Shown here: piece after piece, positions 24,632 to 25,317 of the stretch
Numbering within the stretch: the stretch's first letter is position 1
Layout of the letters: each line of letters begins with the position of its first letter
From: CAZJAD01 sp964543855
GTDB taxonomy: Bacteria; Electryoneota; RPQS01; DYHQ01
Direction of reading: 5' to 3'
Length of the DNA: 25,317 nucleotides
Assembly (NCBI GenBank): GCA_964543855.1
Contig: CAZJAD010000022.1
Coordinates: forward strand, 1-25,317
Translations under genes and position numbers: made by a program
Notes under the pieces: model-generated
The model's input: the letters and a program-made list of their open reading frames with translations, nothing else
Told to the model about the DNA's origin: nothing
The model's database searches: none

Positions 24632-25147
24632 TTGGATAAGACTTATTTGACACGGGATGGCTTACGCAAACTGGAGGAGGAGCTCCGTTTGTGGAAATAC
24701 ACGCGGCTCCCTGAGATAATAAAGAGAGTGTCCGAGGCTCGCGGGCATGGAGATCTTGCCGAGAATGCGGAATTTCATGCCGCCCGTGAGGAGCTGAGTC
24801 GGGCCAACAGCAAGATTTTTCATCTTCAACAGACTCTCTCTCAAGTACACCTTGTAGATGAGGCTTCGATTGACACGGATCAGGTTCGTATTCTCACGAC
24901 GGTGCGCGTCCGCGACGACAAGCAGAGGCGGGAACGGCGATATACCCTTGTTGCCGCTGAAGAAGCGGATCCGTCGGTTGGGAAGATTTCCATTCATTCG
25001 CCCGTGGGACGAGGGTTGATCGGGAAGAAGGCTGGTGACAAGGTGACGATTGAAATTCCTTCGGGAAAAGTCAATTGGACAATCCTTGAAATTCTGCCGC
25101 CCGGCAATACAGGAGGATCCAACGATGACGACACCTCGGCAACTTAG
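24632..25147 (+). CDS. greA: GreA, transcription elongation factor
   Basis: GreA enters the RNA polymerase secondary channel and stimulates cleavage of backtracked RNA. The 171-residue product starts at TTG 24632, with GATGAGG about 8 nt upstream. It has the N-terminal coiled coil with the acidic tip GDLAENAEF (Asp41 and Glu44, the key catalytic residues) and the C-terminal FKBP-like domain with ISIHSPVGRGLIGKKAGD. Length is a little over the usual 158; the extra 15 residues (GNTGGSNDDDTSAT) form a weakly conserved hydrophilic tail whose coding region overlaps the next gene. Confidence 0.95.
   Translation: MDKTYLTRDGLRKLEEELRLWKYTRLPEIIKRVSEARGHGDLAENAEFHAAREELSRANSKIFHLQQTLSQVHLVDEASIDTDQVRILTTVRVRDDKQRRERRYTLVAAEEADPSVGKISIHSPVGRGLIGKKAGDKVTIEIPSGKVNWTILEILPPGNTGGSNDDDTSAT
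25111..25116 (+). promoter_or_regulatory. Consensus ribosome binding site for the PspC-domain gene
   Basis: A perfect AGGAGG lies 8 nt before ATG 25125. It is inside the greA coding region and fixes the start of the next gene. Confidence 0.75.
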
Positions 25148-25317
25148 GCGTTCGACCTCTCGAGTTATCGGAGGCGTTTGCGGAGGTCTGGCGGAGTACT
25201 TTGACATCGATCCTACGATCATACGAGTCGTCTGGCTTGCGCTGACGATTCTGTCCATGGGCGTTGGCGGCGTCATTTTATACCTTCTGGCTTGGGCGAT
25301 CATGCCGGGGCCGCTGA
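25125..25317 (+). CDS. PspC-domain membrane protein (3' end beyond window)
   Basis: The first 64 codons are visible. They encode a complete-looking PspC core: a basic start (MTTPRQLRRSTSR), the signature VIGGVCGGLAEYFDIDPTI, VVWLALTIL, and the membrane helix that ends GVILYLLAWAIMP. PspC proteins sense envelope stress or interact with other membrane proteins; many small PspC proteins are of unknown role. It overlaps the end of greA by 23 nt. The window ends one base into the next codon, so length and any C-terminal domain are unknown. Confidence 0.88.
   Translation, partial: MTTPRQLRRSTSRVIGGVCGGLAEYFDIDPTIIRVVWLALTILSMGVGGVILYLLAWAIMPGPL

Overview
This 25.3-kb window looks like a scaffold from a draft or metagenome-assembled genome of a Gram-negative bacterium. 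Two runs of exactly 100 N (14211-14310 and 16230-16329) interrupt two genes. The gene content (a complete Bat aerotolerance operon, a DUF2723/GT117 membrane protein, SPOR and outer-membrane beta-barrel proteins, a PCC-type carboxylase with a split methylmalonyl-CoA mutase) suggests a member of the FCB superphylum or a related candidate phylum (Zixibacteria/Eisenbacteria/Cloacimonadota-like). That placement is inference from gene content only. All 25 or so genes are on the + strand. At least ten junctions are 4-bp ATGA or GTGA stop/start overlaps, and the longest gene-free stretch is about 119 nt (5836-5954). No tRNA, rRNA, CRISPR or IS element was seen.

Region by region: (1) 2-5835 holds the tail of an unidentified gene, then batA-batB-batC-batD-batE and a SPOR-domain envelope protein. 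This is an envelope complex of two von Willebrand A proteins, two TPR proteins and BatD. (2) 5955-10599 starts after a candidate sigma70 promoter and holds a family-2 glycosyltransferase, a large DUF2723/GT117 membrane protein with a TPR tail, and an outer-membrane beta-barrel protein; it ends at a good Rho-independent terminator (10629-10667). (3) 10694-12746 holds purE, a dolichol-phosphate-mannose-synthase-like glycosyltransferase and a second WbbL-like glycosyltransferase. (4) 12760-17906 holds accA, a YbgC-like thioesterase, an NAD-dependent epimerase (gapped), a tiny lysine/arginine-rich ORF, and an MrfA/YprA-like helicase (gapped) fused to a C-terminal DEDD exonuclease domain. (5) 17903-23142 holds a PCC-type biotin carboxylase, a separate biotin carrier protein, the catalytic subunit of methylmalonyl-CoA mutase, a monofunctional biotin ligase and type III pantothenate kinase. 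(6) 23139-25317 holds a secreted N-acetylmuramoyl-L-alanine amidase, greA, and the start of a PspC-domain protein.

How the genes fit together: the carboxylase/mutase/BirA block reads as a propionyl-CoA to succinyl-CoA module that carries its own biotinylation enzyme. It lacks the carboxyltransferase, the cobalamin-binding mutase subunit and the epimerase, which must be encoded elsewhere. The GT117 protein and the Dpm1-like synthase together could supply and use a polyprenyl-phosphate sugar for envelope or protein glycosylation. The most unusual single gene is the helicase-exonuclease fusion, which joins in one chain what Bacillus subtilis makes as the two-protein MrfA/MrfB repair pair.
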